64,000 bases of DNA, from positions 1 through 64,000 of the forward strand of contig JADLCD010000020.1 of NCBI GenBank assembly GCA_020847395.1, written 5' to 3'. The position numbers and the translations under genes were made by a program. How positions within the stretch are numbered: position 1 is the stretch's first letter; every line of letters begins with the position of its first letter. The notes under the pieces are model-generated. The model ran no database searches, was not told the origin of the DNA, and worked only from the letters and a program-made list of their open reading frames with translations. Below are positions 8,448 through 16,732 of this stretch, piece after piece. Source of the DNA: Chitinophagaceae bacterium (lineage in GTDB: Bacteria > Bacteroidota > Bacteroidia > Chitinophagales > Chitinophagaceae).

Positions 8448-10097
8448 TTATTGAGCGGGGTAATATTTTTCGAGCCATGTAAGCATTTTTGAAAACACAT
8501 CAACTGCGGCGGCGGGGCTCATGCCATGCTTTTCTTCCGGGTAAATTTCAAGTTGCGAAGGAACCTGTAAGTCCTGTAATTTTTTGTACAGATTTTTTGC
8601 CTGGCTCACATCTACCAATGGGTCTTTACCGCCATGAAATAATATGGTAGGCACTGCAGTTTCTTTGGTGAGAAATAATGCCGGGCTTGCATCTTTGGTA
8701 ATTTGTGCATTAACATCTTTTTCGCCGAGAAAATGAATAACGATGTTATCGGCATCGCTACCATCCGGGCGGATAGATTTATCGGTAAGATCCGTAGGCC
8801 CCCAGAGGTCAACCACAGTTTTCACCTGTTTTTTGGTGTCGTGCCCGTAAGCATATAGCATGGCAAGATGCCCACCGGCGCTGCCACCCATCAGCGCATA
8901 TTCATCCCCGTTATATTTATATTTTTTTGCGTTTTTTGAAATGAATTCAATTACTTTCTGTACATCCTCAATCTGTGCAGGAAAACGATTCATGGTATCT
9001 TTTACCAGGCGGTAATTCATGGATGCAACCACATAACCTCGTTTGCCTGCCAGCTCGTCTACCAGTTGTTTGGGAAATTCAGATTTATCTCCGCCACTCC
9101 ATCCGCCGCCGTGTATATAAAGAATAACTTTAGCGCCGGGTTTAAGATCATTAGGTATATAAGCGTCAAATGTATTTTGATTATCGGGTGCATTACCGTA
9201 TTTGATATTTTTTAGTTCCCTGTATGCCTTGTTCCTGTATTTGGCATAAGGGTCAACCTGTGTAAGGTCTCTGCCAAGCCCGTTTCTTAAACCTTTTTCA
9301 GTAAGGTATTTTACCAGCGCAGCAGGGTGATCTGTTTGTATGCCCTGTATTCCTTTTAATAAAGCAGTATGCCATATGTCCGCTTTTTCATCATCACTTT
9401 CCACATCCATCCAAACGGCAACGCCGTTATCATTGGCTGTTGCAATCATGGCTGTATCATTAATATTATCCAGCGCTTCAATCCTGCCCTGGCTCAGAAA
9501 AAAGGAGAGTTGTTCTTTATTGGTTACACCATCAATCACACTTGTTATCAATGGCATTTTAGGAGCTACTGAACGCCATTTTTTATATTGCGAAATGCTG
9601 TTGAGGTAAACTGCTACCTGGTTTTCCATACCGGCAGCCTGTATTTGTGTATAGGTTTCGGTAACATCAGCATCTTTAAAATCAAGATAAATATTAATTT
9701 TTCCTTTACATGCTTTCAATACTTCGGCAAATGTTGGAACGCGGTATATTTTTTTTTCAGATTTATTTTTATCACTCACTTTGAGCGCCTGTATTTGGGC
9801 GAGTGTAAGTTCTTTTACATTTCCTTTGCCATCCGTCATGCGGTCTACAGAAGCATCATGCTGTAAAACGAGATAACCATCTTTAGTTGTGCGAAGATCA
9901 ACCTCCACATAATCAGCTCCGCTTTTTATAGCTTCTTTAATTGAGGCGATGGTATTTTCCGGCACTTTTACATGATCTCCTCTATGGGCAATAACTACCA
10001 GCTTATATTTTGTTTTAGGTAATGATGCCTGCTGATCCTGCGCAAAAATGTTCAGTAAACAAAACCATAAAATAAGTGTTGAAATAATCCTTTTCAT
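8448..10097 (-). CDS. GDPD-alpha/beta-hydrolase fusion
   Basis: A 549-residue secreted two-domain enzyme. Residues 1-20 are a signal peptide. Residues about 32-272 form a glycerophosphodiester phosphodiesterase domain, with the paired motifs AHRGDHVKVPENT and VEVDLRTTKDG, then LQHDAS. Residues about 290-549 form an alpha/beta-hydrolase of the BD-FAE/esterase type: oxyanion HGGGWSGGD, nucleophile elbow GGSAGG, Asp in HGGKDPLVD and His in EEKHGMSP. The obvious combined role is to strip acyl groups from a lipid and then split the glycerophosphodiester, releasing glycerol phosphate for the downstream phosphatases; that pathway is inference. It is the first gene of the minus-strand phosphohydrolase operon. 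Confidence 0.9.
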   Translation of the reverse strand: MKRIISTLILWFCLLNIFAQDQQASLPKTKYKLVVIAHRGDHVKVPENTIASIKEAIKSGADYVEVDLRTTKDGYLVLQHDASVDRMTDGKGNVKELTLAQIQALKVSDKNKSEKKIYRVPTFAEVLKACKGKINIYLDFKDADVTETYTQIQAAGMENQVAVYLNSISQYKKWRSVAPKMPLITSVIDGVTNKEQLSFFLSQGRIEALDNINDTAMIATANDNGVAVWMDVESDDEKADIWHTALLKGIQGIQTDHPAALVKYLTEKGLRNGLGRDLTQVDPYAKYRNKAYRELKNIKYGNAPDNQNTFDAYIPNDLKPGAKVILYIHGGGWSGGDKSEFPKQLVDELAGKRGYVVASMNYRLVKDTMNRFPAQIEDVQKVIEFISKNAKKYKYNGDEYALMGGSAGGHLAMLYAYGHDTKKQVKTVVDLWGPTDLTDKSIRPDGSDADNIVIHFLGEKDVNAQITKDASPALFLTKETAVPTILFHGGKDPLVDVSQAKNLYKKLQDLQVPSQLEIYPEEKHGMSPAAAVDVFSKMLTWLEKYYPAQ

Positions 10098-10438
10098 TTG
10101 GCTGATTTAGGTAAATTATTGTTCGGTTTATTAGGGTAGCATGCAAAATAGTAACTGTTCTCAACTGAGCATAAAAAATACATATTATACTCATGAAATA
10201 ACAGGGATAGTGGTGATAAAGCTACGGTTATCCCGGAATGTTGATGGGTACAACATTTTTTAGGGCTAATTGGTAATTTGAGCTGCTGAAGAAGCAGTCT
10301 CATTCATAATTTAAGGTTGAGATTGCTTCTCCCGCCAGAATATTCATTCATCTCATATCTTCATGCGGGCGGGATCGCAAAGACGAAAAAGAGGTTGCGC
10401 AACACTCAATGCCCAATGCCCAATGCTGACAGCACTAT
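10098..10438. other. Intergenic leader of the phosphohydrolase operon
   Basis: This 341-bp spacer should carry the operon promoter on the minus strand, but no full TTG-N20-TAnnTTTG match was found and no Pho box could be recognised. It contains an imperfect 12-bp inverted repeat (10291-10302 with 10318-10329, one mismatch) that may end transcription of the LuxE-like gene, a TCTCCCGCCA segment at 10328 that recurs near 22985, and a short heptad array listed separately. Confidence 0.5.
10404..10431. repeat. Heptad array, 4 units
   Basis: Four tandem 7-mers of the type GCCCAAT/ACTCAAT/GCTGACA. Read on the minus strand they fit the RGYNNNN pattern of the other arrays in this window. It sits just beyond the stop codon of the LuxE-like gene. 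Confidence 0.6.
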
Positions 10439-11446
10439 TCATATAGCCAACAGGCTGCAGCCGCGCATATCGCTATTATCTATTCTTCCCAATATTTCAA
10501 AACTGCCATCATTATATAGTGTACCTGCATCTTCAGTAGCTATAAAACTGCAGGAATATATATTGGCAAGATCAATAACATTTATAGCGCCTCTTGTTTT
10601 GTTTGATGGAGAAGTGAATATATGCAGCGGGTCTTCTTCATCGCGGATCAGTATCTTCATCCACGGCGGAGTGTAAAATATTCCATCGCCTTTTGAATAG
10701 GCCTGTGAAAGCAGTTCCGTCATTCCGTATTCCGAATGAATATGTGGAACATTAAAAGCTTGCTTCAACTCATTATGCACTTCCTGGCGTGTTATTTCTG
10801 TTCTTCTGCCTTTCATACCTCCCGTTTCCATTATACTGGTATATTGTAAAGGCAGGGGGCATTGTTCTGCAAAATCCAGTAAAGCAAATGTTACCCCTAT
10901 CAATAATGTTTTTTGTTTATTGTTTTCCAGGCTAATAAGTGTGTCAGCCAGTTTCTGTTGCTCATATAAATAAAAACCACTTTTGGGGTGACCGGATAAC
11001 CGGATCAATTCATCAACCATTACTACCAGTGAAGAATGTTGCCGCTCAAGATAGGAGGGAAGTAAACCGATAATACAATATGCCGAGGGGTCGCCATAAA
11101 ACTGTGCAAACCCTTTGCAGAAACTTTTCGTATATATATCCGGTTCTTTTATATAGTGCCTGCTTGGGGTTGTTTGCGTGGTACCGCTGCTTTCAAAAAT
11201 CAGCTTAGCATCAAAATCAGTTGTTTTAACCTGCTGTGTTTTAAAAAGCTGAATTGGTAAAAAAGGAATAGCGTTAATATTGTTTATTGTTTCCGGGTGC
11301 GGATTGGTTAATGAAACAAACTGCCTGTAAGTACTGTTGTGTTCATACTGAAACCGGAAGACTTCCAACGCAACCTTTTCAAATGCTGAAATGTTAAAAT
11401 CAAATAAACCCTGTGCTATGTCGTTATATGATGAAATTTTATTCAA
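10439..11446 (-). CDS. LuxE/acyl-protein synthetase-like protein
   Basis: A 335-residue protein of the LuxE acyl-protein synthetase family, related to adenylate-forming ligases. The motif ESSGTTQTTPSRHYI (near residue 88) is the family's phosphate-binding loop, followed by GLLPSYLERQHSSLV near 128 and HSEYGMTELLSQAY near 240. In bioluminescent bacteria LuxE activates fatty acids, but there are no other lux genes here; orphan copies in Bacteroidota are thought to activate an acyl or aryl acid for an unknown acceptor. Only a TTG at 11446 can serve as start, because a stop precedes it in frame and no ATG is near. It is divergent from a lipoprotein gene 36 bp away. Confidence 0.82.
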   Translation of the reverse strand: MNKISSYNDIAQGLFDFNISAFEKVALEVFRFQYEHNSTYRQFVSLTNPHPETINNINAIPFLPIQLFKTQQVKTTDFDAKLIFESSGTTQTTPSRHYIKEPDIYTKSFCKGFAQFYGDPSAYCIIGLLPSYLERQHSSLVVMVDELIRLSGHPKSGFYLYEQQKLADTLISLENNKQKTLLIGVTFALLDFAEQCPLPLQYTSIMETGGMKGRRTEITRQEVHNELKQAFNVPHIHSEYGMTELLSQAYSKGDGIFYTPPWMKILIRDEEDPLHIFTSPSNKTRGAINVIDLANIYSCSFIATEDAGTLYNDGSFEILGRIDNSDMRGCSLLAI

Positions 11447-11482
11447 CCGGAATATTTACATTTGTTTATTGAATACGGTGTT

Positions 11483-11953
11483 ATGAAAATAAGGATAGCC
11501 ATCATTTTGTTGATTGTAATAGTTGTTTCCTGCGGCAAAGATACATTCAATAGTAAACCTTTGCTTAAACTGAAAGAAACAAGTGGTGATTATGTGCCTC
11601 TCGGAGATAACTATGGCGTTCAGTTTACTTTAGAATATACAGATGCTGAAGGTGATATTGCGGGCGTTCCTATCTACCTTCAAAAACTTTCTTCTTCCGC
11701 CCCCTGTGCCGATAACACCAAAGATCCTACCTATTTAGATAGCAGCTATACTTTGCCAACTGATGTACCGGCAAGTGCAAATCAAAAAGGAGATATTGTT
11801 ATAACTATTTCAGATTTATTACTTAACAGAATTGCCTGTGATCCTTTGGATACTCTTGAGGACGCCACCTTTAAATTTTGGTTTAAAGACCAGGCAGGCA
11901 ATGTGAGCGATACAGTTACTTCTCCTGTTATTAAAATAGAAAAGCAGCCTTAA
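11483..11953 (+). CDS. Small lipoprotein, unknown function
   Basis: A 156-residue predicted lipoprotein. The N-terminus (MKIRIAIILLIVIVVSCGK) is a type II signal peptide with a VSCG lipobox, the acylated Cys being residue 17. The mature part is acidic and beta-rich, with phrases such as EYTDAEGDIAGVPIYL and WFKDQAGNVSDTV that resemble Ig-like or cadherin-like surface domains. No enzyme motif is visible. The ATG at 11483 was preferred over an upstream start at 11462 because it opens the signal peptide. It was probably placed in the outer membrane or periplasm; function is unknown. Confidence 0.8.
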   Translation: MKIRIAIILLIVIVVSCGKDTFNSKPLLKLKETSGDYVPLGDNYGVQFTLEYTDAEGDIAGVPIYLQKLSSSAPCADNTKDPTYLDSSYTLPTDVPASANQKGDIVITISDLLLNRIACDPLDTLEDATFKFWFKDQAGNVSDTVTSPVIKIEKQP

Positions 11954-12066
11954 CATCATTTCTATGTAGAACTTTGAATTTTAGTTCTACTATCTTCACA
12001 TTCATTTCTAATTCTCTTATTATTTTAATTCTTTTAACCGTAACAATAATTTGTATGGGTTTTCGC

Positions 12067-12074
12067 TACATTTG
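12067..12074 (+). promoter_or_regulatory. Bacteroidota -7 element before M42 peptidase
   Basis: TACATTTG fits the Bacteroidota -7 consensus TAnnTTTG and lies 20 bp upstream of the ATG at 12094. A matching -33 TTG at the usual distance is not evident. Confidence 0.5.
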
Positions 12075-12093
12075 AAGTTATAATTCAATATGC

Positions 12094-13203
12094 ATGGCTA
12101 AGAAATCAAAAGAAAAGCTGCAATCAATTTTAAAAGACAGTTCCCATACATTTCTCAAAAATTACCTCAATAATCCTTCGCCTGTGGGCTTTGAAAGCAG
12201 CGGGCAGAAAATATGGCTTGATTATATTAAACCTTATATTGACAGCAGTTATGTTGATCCTTATGGTACAGCGGTAGGCATTATAAATCCTGATGAACCA
12301 TTTAAAGTAGTTATTGAAGCACATGCTGATGAGATAAGCTGGTTTGTAAATTATATAACCGGCGAGGGGCTTATTTACCTGAAGCGTAATGGCGGAGTAG
12401 ATCACCAGATTGCACCTGCAAAACGTGTAATCATTCATGGAAAAAAAGGCCTGGTAAAAGCTGTTTTCGGGTGGCCTGCTATACATACGCGTATAGGTGG
12501 AGGCGATAAAGAAACCCAGCCTAAAGTGGAAAATCTTTTTTTAGATACCGGCGCGAGAAGCAAAAAAGAAGTGGAAGATCTTGGAATACATATCGGCTCG
12601 GTAGTTACATATGAAGAAGGTTTTGATGAATTAGCATATGGCTATTATATTGGCCGTGCAATGGATAACCGCATTGGCGGATTTATGATTGCAGAAGTGG
12701 CGCGTTTGCTGAAAGAAAATAAAAAGAAACTTCCTTTCGGGTTATATGTAGTGAATGCCGTGCAGGAAGAAATTGGTTTGCGTGGCGCTGAAATGATAGC
12801 AAGACGTATTAAGCCTGACTTGGCTATAATTACAGATGTTACACATGATACCACCACGCCAATGATCAACAAAATTATAGAGGGTGATATAGCCTGTGGT
12901 AAAGGACCATCGCTGGCATATGCGCCTGCAGTGCATAATAAATTATTACAGTTGGTGCAGGATGTTGCAGAAAAAAATAAAATACCTGTTCAGCTCAGAA
13001 CATTAAGCCGCAGTACGGGTACTGACACCGATTCATTTGCTTATGCTAATGATGGTTGCCCGTCTGTACTTATTTCTATTCCACTGCGATACATGCATAC
13101 AACCGTTGAAATGCTGCATAAGAATGATGTTGAAAATACCATTAAGCTGATGTATGAAACGGTGTTGTCATTATCACCTAAAACAAAACTCAGTTATATT
13201 TAA
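12094..13203 (+). CDS. M42 family metallopeptidase
   Basis: A 369-residue cytoplasmic aminopeptidase of family M42 (glutamyl aminopeptidase/FrvX/endoglucanase M type). Metal-site motifs appear in order: EAHADE near residue 76, MDNRIGGF near 188, the Glu pair in VQEEIGLRGAE near 227, TDVTHD near 248 and the late His in RYMHTTVEML near 334. M42 enzymes form large tetrahedral dodecamers and remove N-terminal residues from peptides. There is no signal peptide and length is normal. The downstream microprotein starts 2 bp after the stop, which suggests readthrough transcription into the following module. Confidence 0.93.
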   Translation: MAKKSKEKLQSILKDSSHTFLKNYLNNPSPVGFESSGQKIWLDYIKPYIDSSYVDPYGTAVGIINPDEPFKVVIEAHADEISWFVNYITGEGLIYLKRNGGVDHQIAPAKRVIIHGKKGLVKAVFGWPAIHTRIGGGDKETQPKVENLFLDTGARSKKEVEDLGIHIGSVVTYEEGFDELAYGYYIGRAMDNRIGGFMIAEVARLLKENKKKLPFGLYVVNAVQEEIGLRGAEMIARRIKPDLAIITDVTHDTTTPMINKIIEGDIACGKGPSLAYAPAVHNKLLQLVQDVAEKNKIPVQLRTLSRSTGTDTDSFAYANDGCPSVLISIPLRYMHTTVEMLHKNDVENTIKLMYETVLSLSPKTKLSYI

Positions 13204-13205
13204 CC

Positions 13206-13379
13206 GTGCTGAATAACCTTTTATATATTGATCCGGGAAGCGGGAGTTACCTTGTGCAGGTAATTGCAGCGGCTGTGCTTGGTGTTGCATTTTATTTTAA
13301 AACTTTTGTTGCCTGGATCAAATCTCTTTTCCGTAGAAAAAGAAATGCTTCCGGCGAGGAGGAGCAAAAACATGAATAG
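13206..13379 (+). CDS. 57-aa membrane microprotein (DPGSGS type)
   Basis: A short gene starting at GTG 13206, 2 bp after the M42 stop, and ending at TAG 13377-13379. It encodes an LLYIDPGSGSYLVQ motif, one transmembrane helix (about residues 17-35) and a basic tail with RRKRN, then an acidic end EEEQKHE. Its last 8 bases overlap the start of the next gene. The conserved-looking IDPGSG motif directly before a membrane helix, and its placement upstream of a methyltransferase and a sulfatase-like gene, match small proteins I recall from other bacteria in similar settings. Function is unknown; a scaffold or anchor for the neighbouring enzymes is inference. Confidence 0.75.
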   Translation: MLNNLLYIDPGSGSYLVQVIAAAVLGVAFYFKTFVAWIKSLFRRKRNASGEEEQKHE

Positions 13380-14742
13380 CTATACCGTACATCCTTCTTC
13401 CTACCGCGACGCTGCCGGTTTTATATTTGAATATGAGGGAAAGATTTACAGGCAGGTGAATAAAGTTTATTCTGATAATTATACACTGTTACATTCCTCT
13501 GGTTTATATACGGCATTAGTAAAATCAGGAAAGCTTATAACCCACGAAGCAATACAGGAAAACATTACATGCAGTAATGATTGGTATATAACTTTATTAC
13601 CACAACAACTGGCTTTTATTTCGTATCCATACGAATGGTGTTTTGATGAATTGAAAGACGCAGCATTGCTTACGCTTAATATTTTGCGAACATCGCTGGA
13701 TCATGGAATGATATTAAAAGATGCTTCACCATTCAATATTCAATTTGCAGATGGTAAACCTGTTTTTATTGATACACTTTCTTTTGAAAAGTATGATACA
13801 ACAAAGCCCTGGATTGCATACCGGCAGTTTGTGGAATGTTTCGTTGTGCCTCTCGTACTTTCATCGTATACCTCAACGGATTTTATAAAACAATTACAGC
13901 TAAACCCGGATGGTATATCAACTGCTTTTGCAGCTAAAGTGCTTCCTTTTACATGCAGGTTCAGGCTATCTCTTTTGCTGCATATATATTTACCCAATGC
14001 GGTTAAAGGCTCACAACAAAGCAAACCTGCAGTTAACACTTCGTTCTCCAAACAAAAATTGATTAATATAATTTCCAGTTTTACATCACTTATACATTCG
14101 CTTAAGCCGGCTAAGGCGCAATCTGCATGGCGTAATTATTATGAAGAAACTATTTTAAGCAATACCTACCTGGAGGAGAAATTATTGCTTGTAAAAAATT
14201 GGATAAAGGAAGTAGATGCTGATACTGCTATTGACATTGGAACCAATACCGGTATATTCGCGATTGCAGCGGCGGAAAGATTTAAACAGGTTATCGCAAT
14301 AGACAATGATGACCGTTGTGTAAATGACTTATATCTTAAATGTAAGGCAGAAACAATAAAAAATATCCTGCCGCTTTGTGTGGATATCGCTAATCCTACG
14401 CCTGCAATTGGTTGGGCTAATAAAGAACGGGAAGCATTTTTATCAAGACCCGGGGCAGATTTGATTATTGCTTTGGCAGTAATACATCATCTTATAATAG
14501 GAAGAAATATAAGTATGCCCCAGGTTGCAGCATTGTTCAGGCAGATGGGCAAATATATAATCGTTGAATTTGTTCCTAAATCTGATTCTAAAGTTTTGGA
14601 AATGATAAAAAACCGGGAAGATATTTTTTATGATTATAATGAGGAAGGGTTTGAACGAAGTTTTGAGGTTTATTTTAACATCATCCGTAAGCAAAAAATT
14701 AACGGAACAGACCGGGTACTTTTTCTTATGAAAAAAAGATAA
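13372..14742 (+). CDS. Kinase-like plus SAM methyltransferase protein
   Basis: A 456-residue protein. The N-terminal half looks like a degenerate kinase: DHGMILKDASPFNIQF near residue 105 resembles the HGD..P.N catalytic loop, and PVFIDTLSFE near 124 resembles the following DFG-like Asp. The C-terminal part (about 280-456) is a class I SAM-dependent methyltransferase, with motif I AIDIGTNTGIFAIAAAE near 286, an acidic strand end AIDND near 308 and LIIALAVIHHL near 364. The ATG at 13372 overlaps the microprotein stop; a longer frame from 13264 would run through that gene and is unlikely. Substrate is unknown. The overlap and the 4-bp gap to the next gene argue for a joint function. Confidence 0.8.
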   Translation: MNSYTVHPSSYRDAAGFIFEYEGKIYRQVNKVYSDNYTLLHSSGLYTALVKSGKLITHEAIQENITCSNDWYITLLPQQLAFISYPYEWCFDELKDAALLTLNILRTSLDHGMILKDASPFNIQFADGKPVFIDTLSFEKYDTTKPWIAYRQFVECFVVPLVLSSYTSTDFIKQLQLNPDGISTAFAAKVLPFTCRFRLSLLLHIYLPNAVKGSQQSKPAVNTSFSKQKLINIISSFTSLIHSLKPAKAQSAWRNYYEETILSNTYLEEKLLLVKNWIKEVDADTAIDIGTNTGIFAIAAAERFKQVIAIDNDDRCVNDLYLKCKAETIKNILPLCVDIANPTPAIGWANKEREAFLSRPGADLIIALAVIHHLIIGRNISMPQVAALFRQMGKYIIVEFVPKSDSKVLEMIKNREDIFYDYNEEGFERSFEVYFNIIRKQKINGTDRVLFLMKKR

Positions 14743-14746
14743 TAGA

Positions 14747-16291
14747 ATGGGTACAGTTGATTTGCATAAAATAAAGCATTGGCTTCAAACTAAACCCTTA
14801 CATCTTTTTCTGCTGCCGGTATTTTTCATAGTAAATATATATGTACAATATGCAGGGTTGGTAAGTGCAAAAAGTTCAATGGTAATCTTTAGCGGAATTG
14901 CAACTTTTATGCTTCTTCTTTTTTTTGGGTTAAATTATTTTCTGAATAATAAAATAAAGTCGGGTTTAATTACTACTCTTACCGGTATATTGGTATTATA
15001 TACCGGAGATATTAAATCCGGATCTTCGTTGATTTCTGGTTTGCATTTTCTTGAGCATTACCGGTATTTTCTTCCGTTGATTATGCTGCTTTTCTTTTTT
15101 GTTGTATTTAGTATTTATCGTTCAAAAAAAAATCAATTATTTAATTTATACCTGAATGTACTTTTTGTTTTTTATACAATTTTGGCAATAGCGAAGCTTG
15201 GGGCTTTTATAAATGAAACACGTGAGTTTTCGGAGGAACAGAAAGCACAAACAACCCAGGCGAAAGATATGCTGGCAACAGGCAATATTGATAAAAATAA
15301 AATGCCTGATATATTTTTTATAATGCCTGATTGCTATCCTTCAACTTCATACCAGTATGAAATTCTTCAGCAGGATAATAGTTATTTTGATAGTGCGCTT
15401 ATTTCAAGAGGATTTTTTGTAGTATCGGGATCGAGGAGCAATTTTAATCGTACTACTTTTTCCATACCATCAACTATTGATATGAATTACCTGCATTTTA
15501 TTGATACTTCTTTTACTTATCCTGCTATTGAATATTCTAAGGCTTTGGCAATTGCAAAAAAGGCAAGCTTGTTTACTTTTTTAAAAAAGTATAATTATAA
15601 AACCATCAATCTTTCTATTTTCAATCTTGAAGATGCACCTGCATTTACAAAGGAAAATTTTATACGATCATCAGAAGAGGGTATTATCCTCAATAATACC
15701 ATTATAGGCTGCTTTAAAAGAGATTTTTTATGGAGATTAACTGAACCAGCCGCTGCTTTGCCTGGTTATTTGAATAATGAAGCAATTGAACATTTGAAAG
15801 GTTATGAAAAGCATAATGGCAAAGTAATCGATTCTCTTCAATCTATTTTAAATACCACTCAGCGCGATTCAGTTCCGAAAATAATATACCTGCATTTATA
15901 CATGCCACATTACCCATACTTTAATGATTCAGCCGGCAACAGATACCCGGACAGCGATGTTTTTAAAAGAGGAGGAGATGTTGATAAACAAAGATTTGCA
16001 GGTTATATAAAATACACAAACCAAAAACTTTTAAATATTGTAGATAACATATTAAAAAATGTAAAAAGAGAAACTGCAATAGTATTACAAAGCGATCATG
16101 GCTTTGATGATATAGATACATCAAGGCCAAATGATGCTTTCAGAAATTATAAGGCAATTTATTTTAGCGATAAAAATTATACTATGCTTTATGATAGTAT
16201 GAGTAATGTAAATACATTCAGGGTGCTGTTAAACAAATATTTTAATCAACATTTACCTATATTGCCAGATTCAAGCTTCTATATAAAATAG
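14747..16291 (+). CDS. Membrane sulfatase-like hydrolase/transferase
   Basis: A 514-residue integral membrane protein. About five hydrophobic helices fill residues 15-160 (for example FLLPVFFIVNIYV, VIFSGIATFMLLLFFGL and YFLPLIMLLFFFVVFSI). The rest is an extracytoplasmic alkaline-phosphatase/sulfatase fold: PDIFFIMPDCYPS near residue 186, probable nucleophile Thr in NRTTFSIPS near 243, HLYMPHYPYF near 385 and QSDHGFDD near 449. The layout is like lipoteichoic-acid synthase and phosphoethanolamine transferases, which move or remove a phosphate-linked group on envelope glycans or lipids. It is the last gene of the microprotein/methyltransferase module. Confidence 0.83.
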   Translation: MGTVDLHKIKHWLQTKPLHLFLLPVFFIVNIYVQYAGLVSAKSSMVIFSGIATFMLLLFFGLNYFLNNKIKSGLITTLTGILVLYTGDIKSGSSLISGLHFLEHYRYFLPLIMLLFFFVVFSIYRSKKNQLFNLYLNVLFVFYTILAIAKLGAFINETREFSEEQKAQTTQAKDMLATGNIDKNKMPDIFFIMPDCYPSTSYQYEILQQDNSYFDSALISRGFFVVSGSRSNFNRTTFSIPSTIDMNYLHFIDTSFTYPAIEYSKALAIAKKASLFTFLKKYNYKTINLSIFNLEDAPAFTKENFIRSSEEGIILNNTIIGCFKRDFLWRLTEPAAALPGYLNNEAIEHLKGYEKHNGKVIDSLQSILNTTQRDSVPKIIYLHLYMPHYPYFNDSAGNRYPDSDVFKRGGDVDKQRFAGYIKYTNQKLLNIVDNILKNVKRETAIVLQSDHGFDDIDTSRPNDAFRNYKAIYFSDKNYTMLYDSMSNVNTFRVLLNKYFNQHLPILPDSSFYIK

Positions 16292-16312
16292 AAATTCAAT
16301 AATTTGTTATTT

Positions 16313-16729
16313 ATGGCTAATTCAATAATTACTGTAGAAACTACCATTAATGCCCCAATTGAAAAAGTTTGGCAATACTGGAATGCTCCTGAGCATATTA
16401 CAAAATGGTGTGCTGCTTCTGATGACTGGCATGCGCCGGCAGCAACAAATGATTTGCGAACCGGTGGAAAATTTACAACCAGGATGGAAGCCAAAGACGG
16501 CAGTTTTGGTTTTGATTTTGGCGGCGTGTATAATTTGGTTAAACCCAATGAGTATATTGAATATACTATGGGAGATGGAAGAAAAGTGAAAATTAATTTT
16601 TCTGCTGATGGGTCAGCTACAAAAGTTGTAGAAAGCTTTGATGCTGAAACACAGAACCCGGTTGATATGCAAAAAGCCGGCTGGCAGGCAATTCTCGATA
16701 ACTTCAAAAATTATACAGAGCAAAACTGA
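16313..16729 (+). CDS. SRPBCC/AHSA1 family protein
   Basis: A 138-residue START-like (SRPBCC, activator of Hsp90 ATPase-like) protein. The typical opening IITVETTINAPIEKVWQYW is followed by KFTTRMEAKDGS and the C-terminal helix GWQAILDNFKNY. Such proteins have a deep hydrophobic cavity and bind small ligands; in Bacteroidota they are common as uncharacterised single-domain genes. The ATG at 16313 was chosen over a TTG at 16304. It lies 21 bp after the sulfatase-like gene and is convergent with the next gene. Confidence 0.85.
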   Translation: MANSIITVETTINAPIEKVWQYWNAPEHITKWCAASDDWHAPAATNDLRTGGKFTTRMEAKDGSFGFDFGGVYNLVKPNEYIEYTMGDGRKVKINFSADGSATKVVESFDAETQNPVDMQKAGWQAILDNFKNYTEQN

Positions 16730-16732
16730 ACA

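Noticed and set aside
10317-10676. 119-residue plus-strand ORF
   Set aside because: It lies mostly antisense to the LuxE-like gene and begins in repeat-containing spacer.
10439-11446. Bioluminescence (lux) gene
   Set aside because: Only a LuxE-like protein is present; no luciferase or other lux genes are nearby, so a light-producing role is unsupported.
13264-13371. Longer N-terminus for the kinase-like methyltransferase
   Set aside because: This extension overlaps the microprotein gene in another frame, whereas ATG 13372 overlaps only its stop and gives a normal N-terminus.
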